The position numbers and the translations under genes are program-made. The notes beneath the pieces were generated by a model. The model was not told where the DNA came from, ran no database searches, and saw only the letters and a program-made list of their open reading frames with translations. A stretch of DNA of 64,000 nt from Streptomyces sp. Q6 (lineage in GTDB: Bacteria > Actinomycetota > Actinomycetes > Streptomycetales > Streptomycetaceae), in contig NZ_CP146022.1 of NCBI RefSeq assembly GCF_036967205.1, forward strand, positions 6,014,001-6,078,000, in the 5' to 3' direction. Positions 10,681 through 19,258 of the stretch are shown here, piece by piece (the stretch's first letter is position 1; every line of letters begins with the position of its first letter).

Positions 10681-10768
10681 AATCTCCCGTTCTCCCGTTC
10701 TCCCGTGCTTGCGTTCTCCTGTTCTCGCGTTCTTGTGTCCTTGTGTTCTCTGGGTTTTCCGTGTTCTC
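10681..10768 (+). repeat. Pyrimidine-rich CGTTCTCC-type degenerate repeats
   Basis: Between the SDR and PP2C genes the plus strand runs through about ten degenerate copies of GTTCTC/GTTCTT, for example CCCGTTCTCCCGTTCTCC. The strand is almost free of A, unlike its surroundings. No gene is present in 10656-10851 and the function is unknown. Confidence 0.6.
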
Positions 10769-10851
10769 TGCGTATGCCGGAAGCCCGCACCTGAAAGAGG
10801 CTCGTGCCCTAAAATCCGGAGGGCCCCCCGGTCGACAGAGCTGGCGCAGCG

Positions 10852-11799
10852 ATGATGATTCTCGTGGAAAACTCGTTGTATTTCCCGTCGCACGAGGGCG
10901 GCACGGCTGTTCTCTGCGGTGTGTTGCTGGTGACGGTGATCGCCGCGTTCGTCGCGCGGCTGCGTTTCCAGGCGAGAGCTCTCGCGTCGGCGCGGGCGGT
11001 GGCCCGCACCTTGCAGGACGGGATGCTGCGGCCGTTGCCCAGCCGCGTCGACGGACTGCGCACCGAGGTGCGCTACCGGGCGGCACAGCCCGAGGCGCGG
11101 GTCGGCGGAGACATCTACGACGTCATCAGCACGCCCTTCGGGGTCCGGGTGCTGATCGGCGACGTCATGGGCAGCGGCATGCCCGCGGTCGGCACCGCGC
11201 TCGACGCGCTCGGCGCCTTCCGTGAACTGGCCCGGTGCGAGCCCCGGTTGCCCATGGTGGCGCAGCGCATGGACGCGGCCCTGGCCCGTCGCAAGGGCAG
11301 CGAGGACTTCGTCACCGCGCTGCTGCTCGGCCTGTCCGCCGACGAGGGACGGGCTGAGCTGGTCTGCTGCGGCCACCCGCCGCCCCTGCTGATCCGCGGT
11401 CGCCGCGCCACCTACGTCGACGCCCTGCCGCCGTCGCCGCCGCTCGGCCTGTTCGGATTGCAGGACGAGTGGTGCCGGTCGAGCACGGTGCCGCTGGCCT
11501 TGGGGGACCGGCTGCTGCTCTACACCGACGGGGTGACCGAGGCGCGCGACACCGTCGGCACCTTCTATCCGCTCGCCGACCGTGCGGTCGCCCTGTACGA
11601 CCCGGACCCCGGGGTATTCCTCGACGCCGTCTCCGCCGATCTGGGCCGGCATGCGAAAGGGCGAATCAATGACGATGTCGCTCTTCTTCTGATCGACTAC
11701 GGAGATATTCGGGCGCAGGGCGAACAACTCCGGTCGCAAAGTCCGCAATTGATCCGGACCGAAGACATTCAGCCGGTCGAAGACGTACGGCCGATATGA
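10852..11799 (+). CDS. Membrane-anchored PP2C (SpoIIE-type) serine/threonine phosphatase
   Basis: The 315-residue protein should dephosphorylate a partner such as an anti-sigma-factor antagonist. One hydrophobic segment at about residues 18-36 (TAVLCGVLLVTVIAAFVA) anchors it, leaving the phosphatase in the cytoplasm. The SpoIIE/RsbU core has the metal-binding aspartates in GGDIYDV, GDVMGSG, LYTDGVTEAR and the closing NDDVALLLIDY. No PAS, GAF or kinase domain is present, so this is a minimal anchored enzyme. Streptomyces encodes dozens of these; the partner is not evident here. The start ATGATG at 10852 has no strong ribosome site. Confidence 0.88.
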   Translation: MMILVENSLYFPSHEGGTAVLCGVLLVTVIAAFVARLRFQARALASARAVARTLQDGMLRPLPSRVDGLRTEVRYRAAQPEARVGGDIYDVISTPFGVRVLIGDVMGSGMPAVGTALDALGAFRELARCEPRLPMVAQRMDAALARRKGSEDFVTALLLGLSADEGRAELVCCGHPPPLLIRGRRATYVDALPPSPPLGLFGLQDEWCRSSTVPLALGDRLLLYTDGVTEARDTVGTFYPLADRAVALYDPDPGVFLDAVSADLGRHAKGRINDDVALLLIDYGDIRAQGEQLRSQSPQLIRTEDIQPVEDVRPI

Positions 11800-11860
11800 T
11801 GGCCGCCATCCCTCTCTCATCCCCTCTCGTCACCCTTTCGGCGTAGAACCCGGGCTCCCG

Positions 11861-11905
11861 CCGTGAAGCGCACCGCCGTGAAGTACACCGCCGTGAAGTA
11901 CACCG
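11861..11905 (+). repeat. Three 15-bp tandem repeats before the STAND ATPase gene
   Basis: Copies at 11861-11875, 11876-11890 and 11891-11905 of CCGTGAAGTACACCG (the first differs at two bases) are followed by a decayed fourth copy. They end 31 bases before the GTG start. Spacing and placement suit repeated protein-binding sites or slippage. Confidence 0.75.
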
Positions 11906-11936
11906 CTGTGATGTGAACTGTCGGAGACGAGGCACC

Positions 11937-14054
11937 GTGGCCCACCAGCTGCCTGCGGAGAACACCCCCTTCATCGGACGCCGTCGCGAGGTCGCGGCGC
12001 TGCGCCACCTGTGCGCCCGCTCCCGGCTGGTGACCGTCACCGGGCTCGGCGGCATCGGCAAGACCCGCACCGCCCTGCGCGCCGCCGCCCACCTCGCCGA
12101 CGGATTCGCCGACGGCGCCTGGCTCGTCGAACTGGCCGGGCTCCAGGGCGACGACATGCTCGTGCACGCGGTCACCACCGCCCTGCGCGCCACCGACCAC
12201 ACGACCCGGCCGCAGCACGAGGTCCTCGCGGGGCACCTCGCCGACAAGCACCTGCTGCTCGTCCTCGACACCTGCGAGCATCTCGTCGAGGCGTGCGCGC
12301 GGCTCACCGCCCAACTGCTGCGCGCCGCACCCCGCTTGCACATCCTCGCCACCAGCAGGCAGCCGCTCGGCGTCCGCGGCGAGGAGCTCTTCGTCGTCGC
12401 GCCGATGTCCGTGCCGGCCGACGCGGTGCAGCTCTTCGCGCAGCGCGGCCACGCGGCCCACCCCGGCTTCGAACTCACCGCGCGCACCCGGCCCACGGTC
12501 GAGCGGATCTGCGCCCGCCTCGACGGCATTCCGCTCGCGATCGAACTCGCCGCGGGGCGGCTGCGCGGCGAACAGCCCGAGGAACTCCTCGCCCGCCTCG
12601 ACGACCGCTTCCAGCTCGCCGCCGACGAGCCCGAGCACACCAGCAGGCACAGCACCCTGCGGACGACCATCGGCTGGAGCCACGAACTCTGCGCGCCCGC
12701 CGAGCGGTTGCTGTGGGCCCGCCTCTCCGTCTTCGCCGGGGCCTTCTCGCGCGAGGCCGCCGAGGAGGTGTGCGCCGACGACGCCCTCGACCGGGCCGAC
12801 ATCGGCCGCCTGCTCACCGGACTCGTCGAGAAGTCCCTGCTCGTACGGGAGGACGACGGCAGCGCGGAGTCCGCGGGCCGCATGGGCGCGCGGGGCGGAC
12901 CGGACGCCGAAGTGCCGCTCGGCGGCGAGCGGTTCAGGCAGCTCGACACCGTTCGCGCCTACGGCGCCGAGTGGCTGCGGCGGCTGGGCGAGGAGCGGTT
13001 CGCGCGCACCCGCCACCTCGCCTGGTGCCAGGAGTTCGCGGCGCGCGGCGAAGCGGCCTGGTTCGGGCCGGGGCAGACCGCCGTCTTCCACGCGACCCGG
13101 CGCGCGCACGCCCAGCTGCTCGCCGCGCTCGACTTCGCCCTGTCGACGCCGGGGCAGGAGCGGGCCGGCGCCCGGCTGGCCGGGACGCTCTGGTTCTACT
13201 GGGTCGGCTGCGGACTCCTCGGCGACGGCCGCTACTGGCTCGACCGGGCGCTCGCCGTGGTCCCCGGACTCCATCGGGACCGGCTCAAGGCGCTCTGGGT
13301 CGACGGATACATCGCCATCCTCCAGGGCGACGCGCGCGCCGCCGCCGCCATGCTGACCGAGTGCCGGGCCGGAGCCCTGCGCAGCGACGACGACCGGGCC
13401 TACGCGTACTCCACCCACCGGCTCGGCTGCGCCGCCCTGATGCGGGACGAACACGCCACGGCGGAGCGGTACTTCAGGGCCTCCCTGACCAGCTACGCCG
13501 AGCTCGGCGAACACAACAGCAACGTCATGATGGCCCGCATCGAACTCGCCATGGCGCTCGCCTTCCAGGGCGACCTCGCCTCGGCGGTCACCCTCTGCCA
13601 GGAGGCGCGCGCCGCGTGCGAGACGCACGGCGAGCGCTGGGCCAAGGCCTATGCCCTCTACGTCCTCGCCTTCGCCGCCTGGGCGGGCGGCGAGGGCGAG
13701 GAGGCGGCGAAGCTCGCCGAGGACTGCCTGGTCATCAACTACGAGTTCCGTGACCTCGTCGGGGTCGTCCTGCCCGTCGAGGTCATCGCCCTGCTCTGGG
13801 CGTCCGGCGGTGACTGCGAGCAGGCGGCCGTGCTCCAGGGCGCGGCACGCGGCATCTGGGGCCGGGTGGGTCTGCCCCTGTTCGGATCCGTGTACTTCAA
13901 CGCGCCGCACGACACGGCCGTCGCGCTCGCCCGCGAGGGCCTCGGCGACCAGGCGTACGAGGAGGCGTTCGAGCGGGGCGCGAGCCTCGGCCTGGACGAG
14001 GCGGTCGCCCTCGCCCTGCACCGCGCGCCCGAGCCGCTGCACACCACCTGCTAG
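11937..14054 (+). CDS. STAND-type ATPase/regulator without DNA-binding domain
   Basis: This 705-residue protein belongs to the AfsR/LuxR-like ATPase group. It opens TPFIGRRREVAAL, then Walker A GLGGIGKTR (residues 36-44), Walker B LLLVLDTCEHL, sensor LATSRQPLG and the GxP-like DGIPLAIELAA. A winged-helix region with RLSVFAGAF follows, then alpha-helical TPR-like repeats to the end (for example GCAALMRDEHATAERYF). The members that act as transcription factors carry a SARP or LuxR domain; none is present here, so it may work by protein contact. GTG 11937 follows GGAGACGAGG. Tandem 15-bp repeats lie immediately upstream. The partner is unknown. Confidence 0.85.
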   Translation: MAHQLPAENTPFIGRRREVAALRHLCARSRLVTVTGLGGIGKTRTALRAAAHLADGFADGAWLVELAGLQGDDMLVHAVTTALRATDHTTRPQHEVLAGHLADKHLLLVLDTCEHLVEACARLTAQLLRAAPRLHILATSRQPLGVRGEELFVVAPMSVPADAVQLFAQRGHAAHPGFELTARTRPTVERICARLDGIPLAIELAAGRLRGEQPEELLARLDDRFQLAADEPEHTSRHSTLRTTIGWSHELCAPAERLLWARLSVFAGAFSREAAEEVCADDALDRADIGRLLTGLVEKSLLVREDDGSAESAGRMGARGGPDAEVPLGGERFRQLDTVRAYGAEWLRRLGEERFARTRHLAWCQEFAARGEAAWFGPGQTAVFHATRRAHAQLLAALDFALSTPGQERAGARLAGTLWFYWVGCGLLGDGRYWLDRALAVVPGLHRDRLKALWVDGYIAILQGDARAAAAMLTECRAGALRSDDDRAYAYSTHRLGCAALMRDEHATAERYFRASLTSYAELGEHNSNVMMARIELAMALAFQGDLASAVTLCQEARAACETHGERWAKAYALYVLAFAAWAGGEGEEAAKLAEDCLVINYEFRDLVGVVLPVEVIALLWASGGDCEQAAVLQGAARGIWGRVGLPLFGSVYFNAPHDTAVALAREGLGDQAYEEAFERGASLGLDEAVALALHRAPEPLHTTC

Positions 14055-14074
14055 GTCCCGGGGCTCGGGTCTTC

Positions 14075-14941
14075 TCACGGTCGCGCGGGCACGCGCCGCC
14101 GCAGGAAGTCGTCGATCAGTGCCGCCGCCTGCTCCGCGTGCGTCTCCAGCGCGAAGTGGCCCGTCGGCAGCAGGTGCACCTCCGCCTCCGGCAGGTCCCG
14201 CAGGAACGCCGTCGCCCCCTCCCGTACGAACACCTGGTCGTGCGCACCCCACACCGCCAGCAGCGGCACCTGTGACCTGCGGAAGTAGTCGTGGAACGCC
14301 GGGTACAGGTCGATGTTGGTGCCGTAGTCGGCCATGAGCGCGAGCTGGATCGCGTCCTGCCCCTCGCGCGCCATGTCCGCCGCGTCCCGCTCCCAGGCCG
14401 ACGGGTCGAGGCGGTCGCGGTAGGCCGCCGGGACCCCGGTCTCGTACTGCCACTTGATGCCGTCGAGCGAGCGGATCGCGCGGACCGGCTCGGCGGTCTT
14501 CTCGCTCGGGTCGGCGATGTAGGCGAGGACCGGCGCCCACGCCTCGGCACCGAGCCCCTCCTCGTAGGCGTTGCCGTTCTGCGTGATGATCGCGGTGACG
14601 CGCTCGGGGTGCGCGAGGGCGAGGCGCAGGCCGATGGGGGCGCCGTAGTCCTGGACGTAGAGCGCGAACCGGTCGAGGCCCAGCGCGGTCGTGAACTCGG
14701 CCGTGAGAGCGGCCAGTTCGGCGAAGGTGTACGGGAAGGACTCCGCGTCCGGCGCCGCCGAGCGGCCGAAGCCGAGGTGGTCCGGGGCGATGACCCGGTG
14801 GCGCGCGGCGAGGCGGGGGATCAGGTCGCGGAACATGCGCGAACTGGTCGGGAAGCCGTGCAGGAGCAGCAGGACGGGAGCGTCGGCGGACCCGGCCTCC
14901 ACATAGTGGATCTCGTGACCGCGGACGGTGACTGTCGCCAT
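14075..14941 (-). CDS. Alpha/beta hydrolase (epoxide hydrolase/dehalogenase-like)
   Basis: A 288-residue cytoplasmic hydrolase. The oxyanion motif LLLHGFPTSSRMF and DHLGFGRS precede a nucleophile elbow reading VQDYGAPIG. The aspartate in this position marks the epoxide hydrolase/haloalkane dehalogenase branch rather than Ser esterases. The acid is probably in VWGAHDQVF and the histidine in PTGHFALE. A cap domain (about residues 140-215) lies between. GAGGGG stands 11 bases before the ATG. The natural substrate is unknown. It converges with the STAND ATPase gene. Confidence 0.85.
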   Translation of the reverse strand: MATVTVRGHEIHYVEAGSADAPVLLLLHGFPTSSRMFRDLIPRLAARHRVIAPDHLGFGRSAAPDAESFPYTFAELAALTAEFTTALGLDRFALYVQDYGAPIGLRLALAHPERVTAIITQNGNAYEEGLGAEAWAPVLAYIADPSEKTAEPVRAIRSLDGIKWQYETGVPAAYRDRLDPSAWERDAADMAREGQDAIQLALMADYGTNIDLYPAFHDYFRRSQVPLLAVWGAHDQVFVREGATAFLRDLPEAEVHLLPTGHFALETHAEQAAALIDDFLRRRVPARP

Positions 14942-15034
14942 GATGACTAACCCCTCAAGTGCGTTTGAATGGTTGCGCCTCGGTGGGGGAAGTAGAGCAC
15001 GCGGGCAGCTAACCGGTCAATGAGGTGATGAGGG

Positions 15035-15970
15035 TTAGGTGAGGGTGAGGACTATCTTTCCCTGTGTGTGGCCCGTCGCGCTCATCTCGTGCGCCTTGGC
15101 CACCTCTTCCAACGGCAGCCGTGCCGAGACGTGCGGGCGGATCCGGCCCGCCGCCATCAGCGCCGCGACCTTGCGCAGCGTGGCGCCCGACGGCTGCACC
15201 GCCACCGACGCGAACCGTACGTCCCGGGCCTCCGCGTCCTCCTGGGTGATGCCCAGGTCCGCGAGGGCCGCCGAGACCAGCAGGCCGCCGGGGCGCAGCG
15301 TGGCCAGGGTGCGCGGGCCGTAGTCACCGCCGATCAGGTCGAAGGCTACGTCGACGTCCCGTACCGTCCGGGCGAAGTCGGTCGCCGTGTAGTCGACCGG
15401 CTCGTCGACGCCCAGGTCGCGCAGGAAGTCGTGCTTGTCGGCGCCCGCCGTGCCGATGACGTACGCGCCCTCGGCCTTCGCGATCTGTACGGCGATGTGG
15501 CCGACTCCGCCCGCCGCCGCGTGCACCAACACCCGTCGCCCCGGGCCGATCTGGGCCGTGTCGACCAGCGCCTGCCAGGAGGTGAGCGCGGCCGCCGGAG
15601 TCGCCGCCGCGTGCACATGGTCCACGGACGACGGCTTCGGCGCCAGGTGCTCGGTGCGCACCACGGCGTACTCGGCGTAGCCGCCGCCGCGGATCATTCC
15701 GAACACCTCGTCGCCCGGCCGGAACGTCGTGACGTCCTGCCCGGCCGCCTCGACGACCCCGGAGATGTCCCAGCCGAGCGTGAACGGCGGGTCGCCGAAA
15801 AGCGGCGCGTCACCCGAACGCGCCTGCCAGTCGACGGGGTTGACCCCCGCGGCGTGCACCCGCACGAGCGCCTCGCCCTCGTGCGGTTCGGGCCGCTCCA
15901 CGGTCGCCACTTCGAGCACTTCGGGGCCGCCGAGGCGGCGCTGGCTGATGACGCGCATGGTGGAGCTCAT
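15035..15970 (-). CDS. Zinc-independent quinone-type oxidoreductase (MDR family)
   Basis: A 311-residue NADPH-dependent medium-chain reductase, probably acting on quinones or enones. It has the GroES-like N-terminal fold (HAAGVNPVDWQARSG) and the cofactor motif VHAAAGGVGHIAVQIAKA at about residues 150-167. No structural zinc cysteines are present. ATG 15970 was preferred because GAGGGAGA lies just upstream and MSSTMRVISQ begins the fold. The final KIVLTLT is typical of the family. It stands alone; redox stress control is possible but not shown. Confidence 0.87.
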   Translation of the reverse strand: MSSTMRVISQRRLGGPEVLEVATVERPEPHEGEALVRVHAAGVNPVDWQARSGDAPLFGDPPFTLGWDISGVVEAAGQDVTTFRPGDEVFGMIRGGGYAEYAVVRTEHLAPKPSSVDHVHAAATPAAALTSWQALVDTAQIGPGRRVLVHAAAGGVGHIAVQIAKAEGAYVIGTAGADKHDFLRDLGVDEPVDYTATDFARTVRDVDVAFDLIGGDYGPRTLATLRPGGLLVSAALADLGITQEDAEARDVRFASVAVQPSGATLRKVAALMAAGRIRPHVSARLPLEEVAKAHEMSATGHTQGKIVLTLT

Positions 15971-16088
15971 GATGGGTCTCCCTCGCCGGCCGGTCGGTTC
16001 TGGGTCCATCGTGCGGAGTCCGCGACCGGCGTCAACTGCCACTGTTGCAGGGGGAGTCGGGAGGGGCTGGTGGGGCGCCTTGGGTTGG

Positions 16089-17305
16089 CTAGGACCAGCC
16101 CGCCACGATCAGCGTGAGCCCCACCGTGAACCCGGCGCCGAGGAGTATCAGATACGTGCCGTAGCGGCGCCGCATCCGGTGCGCGAGGAACCCGAACGCG
16201 CCGAACGCGAGCCCGACCGCGAGGGTGCGGGTGCCGCGCGCGCGGGCCGCGGCGGCCAGGAAGTCGCCGGCGGGCACGTCGGCGCGGCCGGCCTCATGCG
16301 CGTAGACCTTGAAGGGGATGCCGTTCCACGGCTGGTGGCGGACGGCGGCCGCGCCCTCGGCGACCAGTTCGTGACGCACCTCGGCGCGCATCCGGTCCGT
16401 GGTCAGCGGAGCGGGCAACTGGACTCCGGTGGAGGCCAGTTGGAGGGCGAGCAGGCCGCCCGCCAGGCTGCCCGCGAGCGCGGCGACGGAGAGGCCGAGG
16501 GCGCGGCGCGGCATCGCCACGCAGGCGATCGCGAGCAGCAGCTCGGGCATCAGCGGCCAGCTGAGCGCCTCCGCGCCCGCCCAGACGAAGGCCAGCGGCA
16601 GCCCGGCCCGCGACCCGACGACACGCGCGACCCGCTTGCGGACGCGCGAGTCCGCGAGCGGTTCGGCGACCGTACGGTCATGGAGGGCGGCCACCGCGGC
16701 GCGTGCCTCGTCCGGGGTCGTGGACGCCGGCAGCGGGTCGCCGATCCGGACGCGGACCAGCGACGGACGCAGCCTGCCGTGCTTGGGCAGCAGCCGGTCT
16801 GTGCCCGCGATGCCGACCGGCACGACGGGCACGCCCGCGGCCTCGGCGAGCACCAGGGCGCCCCGGTGGAACGTGCCGAGCGCGCCGTCGCGCCCCGCGT
16901 CCCCTCCGGGAACAGCACGACCGCGCCGCCCGCGCGCAGTGCCGGGACGTGCGCGAGGAGGTCGTCCGTCCCGCCGCCCGAGCGGCGCACCGGGAACCCG
17001 GCGGCCAGCCGGCGGCAGATCCGCGCCCGGTACGGGGACGCGAACCAGTAGTCGGCGGCCGCGCCGATCGCCGGGCCGTGCCGGGCGTCGAGCGCGGCGA
17101 GCAGGGCGGCGGTGTCGGCGTGCGAGGAGTGGTTCGCGACGACCACGCAGCCGCCCCGCGGCAGCCGGCCCCGCGTCTCGACGCCACCGGTGAGCGTGAG
17201 AGCCGTACGCCACAGTGCGCGCCGCAGCCGGGCGGGGGTGGAGTTGCGGGGCGGGTGGGTGCCGGTGGGCGTGGGCGCCGGTGTGGGTGCGGCGGGCGTG
17301 GTCAT
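16089..17305 (-). CDS. PlsC-type lysophospholipid acyltransferase with membrane C-terminus, frameshifted
   Basis: It should transfer an acyl group to lysophosphatidate or a related lysolipid at the membrane. The acyltransferase motif VANHSSHADT (H-x4-D) is near residue 60 and FPEGTRG near residue 130. Just after FPEGTRG the frame is lost; one missing base near 16892 (GGGGCGCGAC) restores RDGALGTFHRGALVLAE and a 405-residue protein. After the acyltransferase there are extra hydrophobic segments (around LLLAIACVAMPRRALGL and at the C-terminal YLILLGAGFTVGLTLIV), unusual for simple PlsC. The start overlaps the stop of the Asp/Leu repeat gene in ATGA, so it is the last gene of a coupled lipid operon. 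Confidence 0.8.
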
Positions 17306-18348
17306 GAGGCACCGTCTCGGTGGTCGGGGTCCAGGTCGAGGCCTAGAACGAGGTCCAGGTCGAGGGCGAGATCCAGGTCCAGGTCGGGGCCGGGGGAGAG
17401 GGCGGAGGGGGTGAGGTGGAGATCGGGGTCGAGGTCCAGGTCGAGATCGAGATCGAGATCGGGTCCGGGGCCAGGGCTGGGGTTGGAGTTGGGGTTGGAG
17501 TTGGAGTCGGGGTTGGGGTTGGGGTTGGGGGCTGAGTCGAGGTCGAGATCGGGGTCGAGATCGAGATCGAGGTCCAGATCGGTGTCGGTGTCGGTGTCGG
17601 TACCGGGGTCGGGGCCGAAGCCGAGGCCGGACACGAGATCCAGATCGGACGCGAGATCGAGGTCGGACGCGAGATCGAGGTCGAGGCCGGGATCCGCGCC
17701 GGGGTCTCGGCCGGGGCCGGAGAGGGGTTCGACGCGAGGACCGATGCCGGGTTCGCCGCGCGGTTCGACACCGGGTTCGAGATTGGGTTCCAGCCCGGGA
17801 CCGGCGCGGAGTTCGCTCCCCGGCTTGGTGCCAGGCCCGGTGTCGGGTTTGGTGTCGGGTTCGGGGTGGGGGTCGTCCCCGGGTTCGGTGCCGGGTTCGA
17901 GGCGGGGGTCGTCCCCGGGTTCGGCGTCGGGTTCGAGGTGGGGGTCGTCCCCGGGCTCAGCGTCGCGTTCGAGGCGGGGATCGTCCCCGGGCTCGGCGCC
18001 AGGGTCCAGGCAGGGGCCGCCCCCGGGCTCGGCGTCAGGTTCGAGGCGAGGGTCGAGGCAGGGTTCGCCCCCGGGCCCGGCGCCGGGTTCGGCTCCGGGG
18101 TCGGCGTCCGGGACCATGTCGGCGTGGAGGGCGCGTCGGTGGTCTCCCCGGTCACTCGGGTCGACACGGTCACCCGGGTCGCCCCCGTCGACACGGTCAC
18201 TCCGGTCGACACGGTCGCTCCACTCACCCCACTCACCCCACTCACCCCGGACGCCCCGGATGTCACGGTCCCCCCGGCCCCCGTGCTCCCCGTGATCGCC
18301 GCCCGGCCCCTGTCCCGGTCCGGGCGGGCGTGGCGTGTGCGTGCTCAT
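17302..18348 (-). CDS. Low-complexity acidic Asp/Leu repeat protein in phospholipid operon
   Basis: I do not recognise this 348-residue protein. Residues 1-70 are Gly/Asp/Arg-rich with GEWGEWGEW and SDRVDRSDRVD. Residues 95-166 contain 12-residue repeats of the form DPHLEPDAEPGD. Residues 222-345 are dominated by Asp-Leu dipeptides, (DL)n, interrupted by TDTDTDTD and NPNPNPNPD. It is strongly acidic, has no signal peptide or membrane segment, and is probably disordered or an acidic beta-like scaffold. Translation is supported by GGAGG seven bases before ATG 18348, by its place 37 bases after the cytidylyltransferase gene, and by ATGA overlap with plsC. Cation or lipid-enzyme binding is only a guess. 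Confidence 0.6.
   Translation of the reverse strand: MSTHTPRPPGPGQGPGGDHGEHGGRGDRDIRGVRGEWGEWGEWSDRVDRSDRVDGGDPGDRVDPSDRGDHRRALHADMVPDADPGAEPGAGPGGEPCLDPRLEPDAEPGGGPCLDPGAEPGDDPRLERDAEPGDDPHLEPDAEPGDDPRLEPGTEPGDDPHPEPDTKPDTGPGTKPGSELRAGPGLEPNLEPGVEPRGEPGIGPRVEPLSGPGRDPGADPGLDLDLASDLDLASDLDLVSGLGFGPDPGTDTDTDTDLDLDLDLDPDLDLDSAPNPNPNPDSNSNPNSNPSPGPGPDLDLDLDLDLDPDLHLTPSALSPGPDLDLDLALDLDLVLGLDLDPDHRDGAS
17308..17685 (-). repeat. Degenerate hexamer repeats coding the (Asp-Leu)n region
   Basis: The DNA is a run of GAGGTC/GAGATC/GAGGTCC-type hexamers, six bases per Asp-Leu pair, with shorter GTCGGT and GGGGTT blocks. All frames on both strands become low-complexity. Slippage by whole units would keep the frame. 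Confidence 0.8.
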
Positions 18349-18385
18349 CGCTTCACCTCCGATGCCGTCACCGACGTACGCGTGC

Positions 18386-19258
18386 TCACAGCCCCACCCC
18401 CGTCGCCATCACCAGCAGCAGCGCCACCAGGAGGGAGTCGACGCGGTCGAGGAGGCCGCCGAAGCCCGGGAGCCAGGTGCCCGCGTCCTTCACGCCCGCC
18501 TCCCGTTTCACCATCGACTCGACCAGGTCCCCGAGCACCGCTCCGGCCAGCACGGCGGCCCAGAGGGTGATGGCGAAGGCCCCGACCACCGCGAGCGCGG
18601 CGGCCGTCGCGCAGGCGGCGCCCGCGACGCCCGCCCACGTCTTGTTCGGGGACAGCGGCGACAGGGGGTACGAGAGCGGCCCGCGACGGCCGAGTGCCGT
18701 GCCCGCGCACCACGCCCCGACATCCCCGAACGCCACCGCCACTCCGACGGCCAGCGCCGTGTCCGCGTCGAGGGCGACGAGACCGGCCAGGGCCACCGGG
18801 ATCCAGACGAGGCCGAACAGGGTGCGGCAGGCCCGGGTGAAGCCGCCGCTGGCGTCCCCGGAGACGACGGCCACGATCACCGCCGCCCCCAGCAGGGCCC
18901 CCGCCGCCCGTACCGCGTCCACGCCGGGCACCGCCCACGCGAGACCCGGCACCGCGACGGCGGCCGCGCCCAACACGATCCGTTCGCCTCGGCCGAGGCC
19001 CGCCATCCGCGCGTACTCGCCCACCGCGACGACCCCGAGCCCCGCAGCGAGCGCGAACGTCCCCGCCCGCCCGAGGAGGAACGCGCCGAGGAACAGCGGC
19101 GCGGCCAGCGCCCAGCTCCGCCACCGCCTGCGCAGCTCGGCCCGCATCCGCACCCGCGCGGGCAGCGCCGCCACGGCCACGCCACCGGCGCCGAGCACCC
19201 CGCCCACGACGGGCACCGCCCGCGCCACCGCCTCACCTGCGACGAACAGCGCGCTCAT
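18386..19258 (-). CDS. Phosphatidate cytidylyltransferase (CdsA family)
   Basis: This integral membrane enzyme forms CDP-diacylglycerol from phosphatidate and CTP. The 290-residue protein is largely hydrophobic. The C-terminal signature is clear: SMVKREAGVKDAGTWLPG followed by FGGLLDRVDS (about residues 246-273), with PNKTWAGVAGA upstream; a Phe replaces the usual His before GG. The start lies in an ATGA overlap with the upstream CDP-alcohol phosphatidyltransferase, and the repeat-protein gene follows. With that neighbour and PlsC this makes a complete small phospholipid set, probably separate from the housekeeping cdsA. Confidence 0.9.
   Translation of the reverse strand: MSALFVAGEAVARAVPVVGGVLGAGGVAVAALPARVRMRAELRRRWRSWALAAPLFLGAFLLGRAGTFALAAGLGVVAVGEYARMAGLGRGERIVLGAAAVAVPGLAWAVPGVDAVRAAGALLGAAVIVAVVSGDASGGFTRACRTLFGLVWIPVALAGLVALDADTALAVGVAVAFGDVGAWCAGTALGRRGPLSYPLSPLSPNKTWAGVAGAACATAAALAVVGAFAITLWAAVLAGAVLGDLVESMVKREAGVKDAGTWLPGFGGLLDRVDSLLVALLLVMATGVGL

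Noticed and set aside
11861..11905. CRISPR-like repeats
   Set aside because: The units are direct tandem copies without spacers, and no cas genes occur in the window. The same holds for the arrays at 20481 and 22942.
11817..14540. 907-residue minus-strand frame opposite the STAND ATPase
   Set aside because: It is a shadow of the real gene on the plus strand; the composition is Gly/Arg/Val-rich with no domain, and it overlaps the hydrolase gene.
16703..18295. Plus-strand Arg/Ser-rich frame opposite the repeat protein
   Set aside because: It extends antisense across plsC and becomes RSRSRS only because hexamer DNA gives simple repeats in all frames. The ribosome site and operon overlaps support the minus-strand gene.
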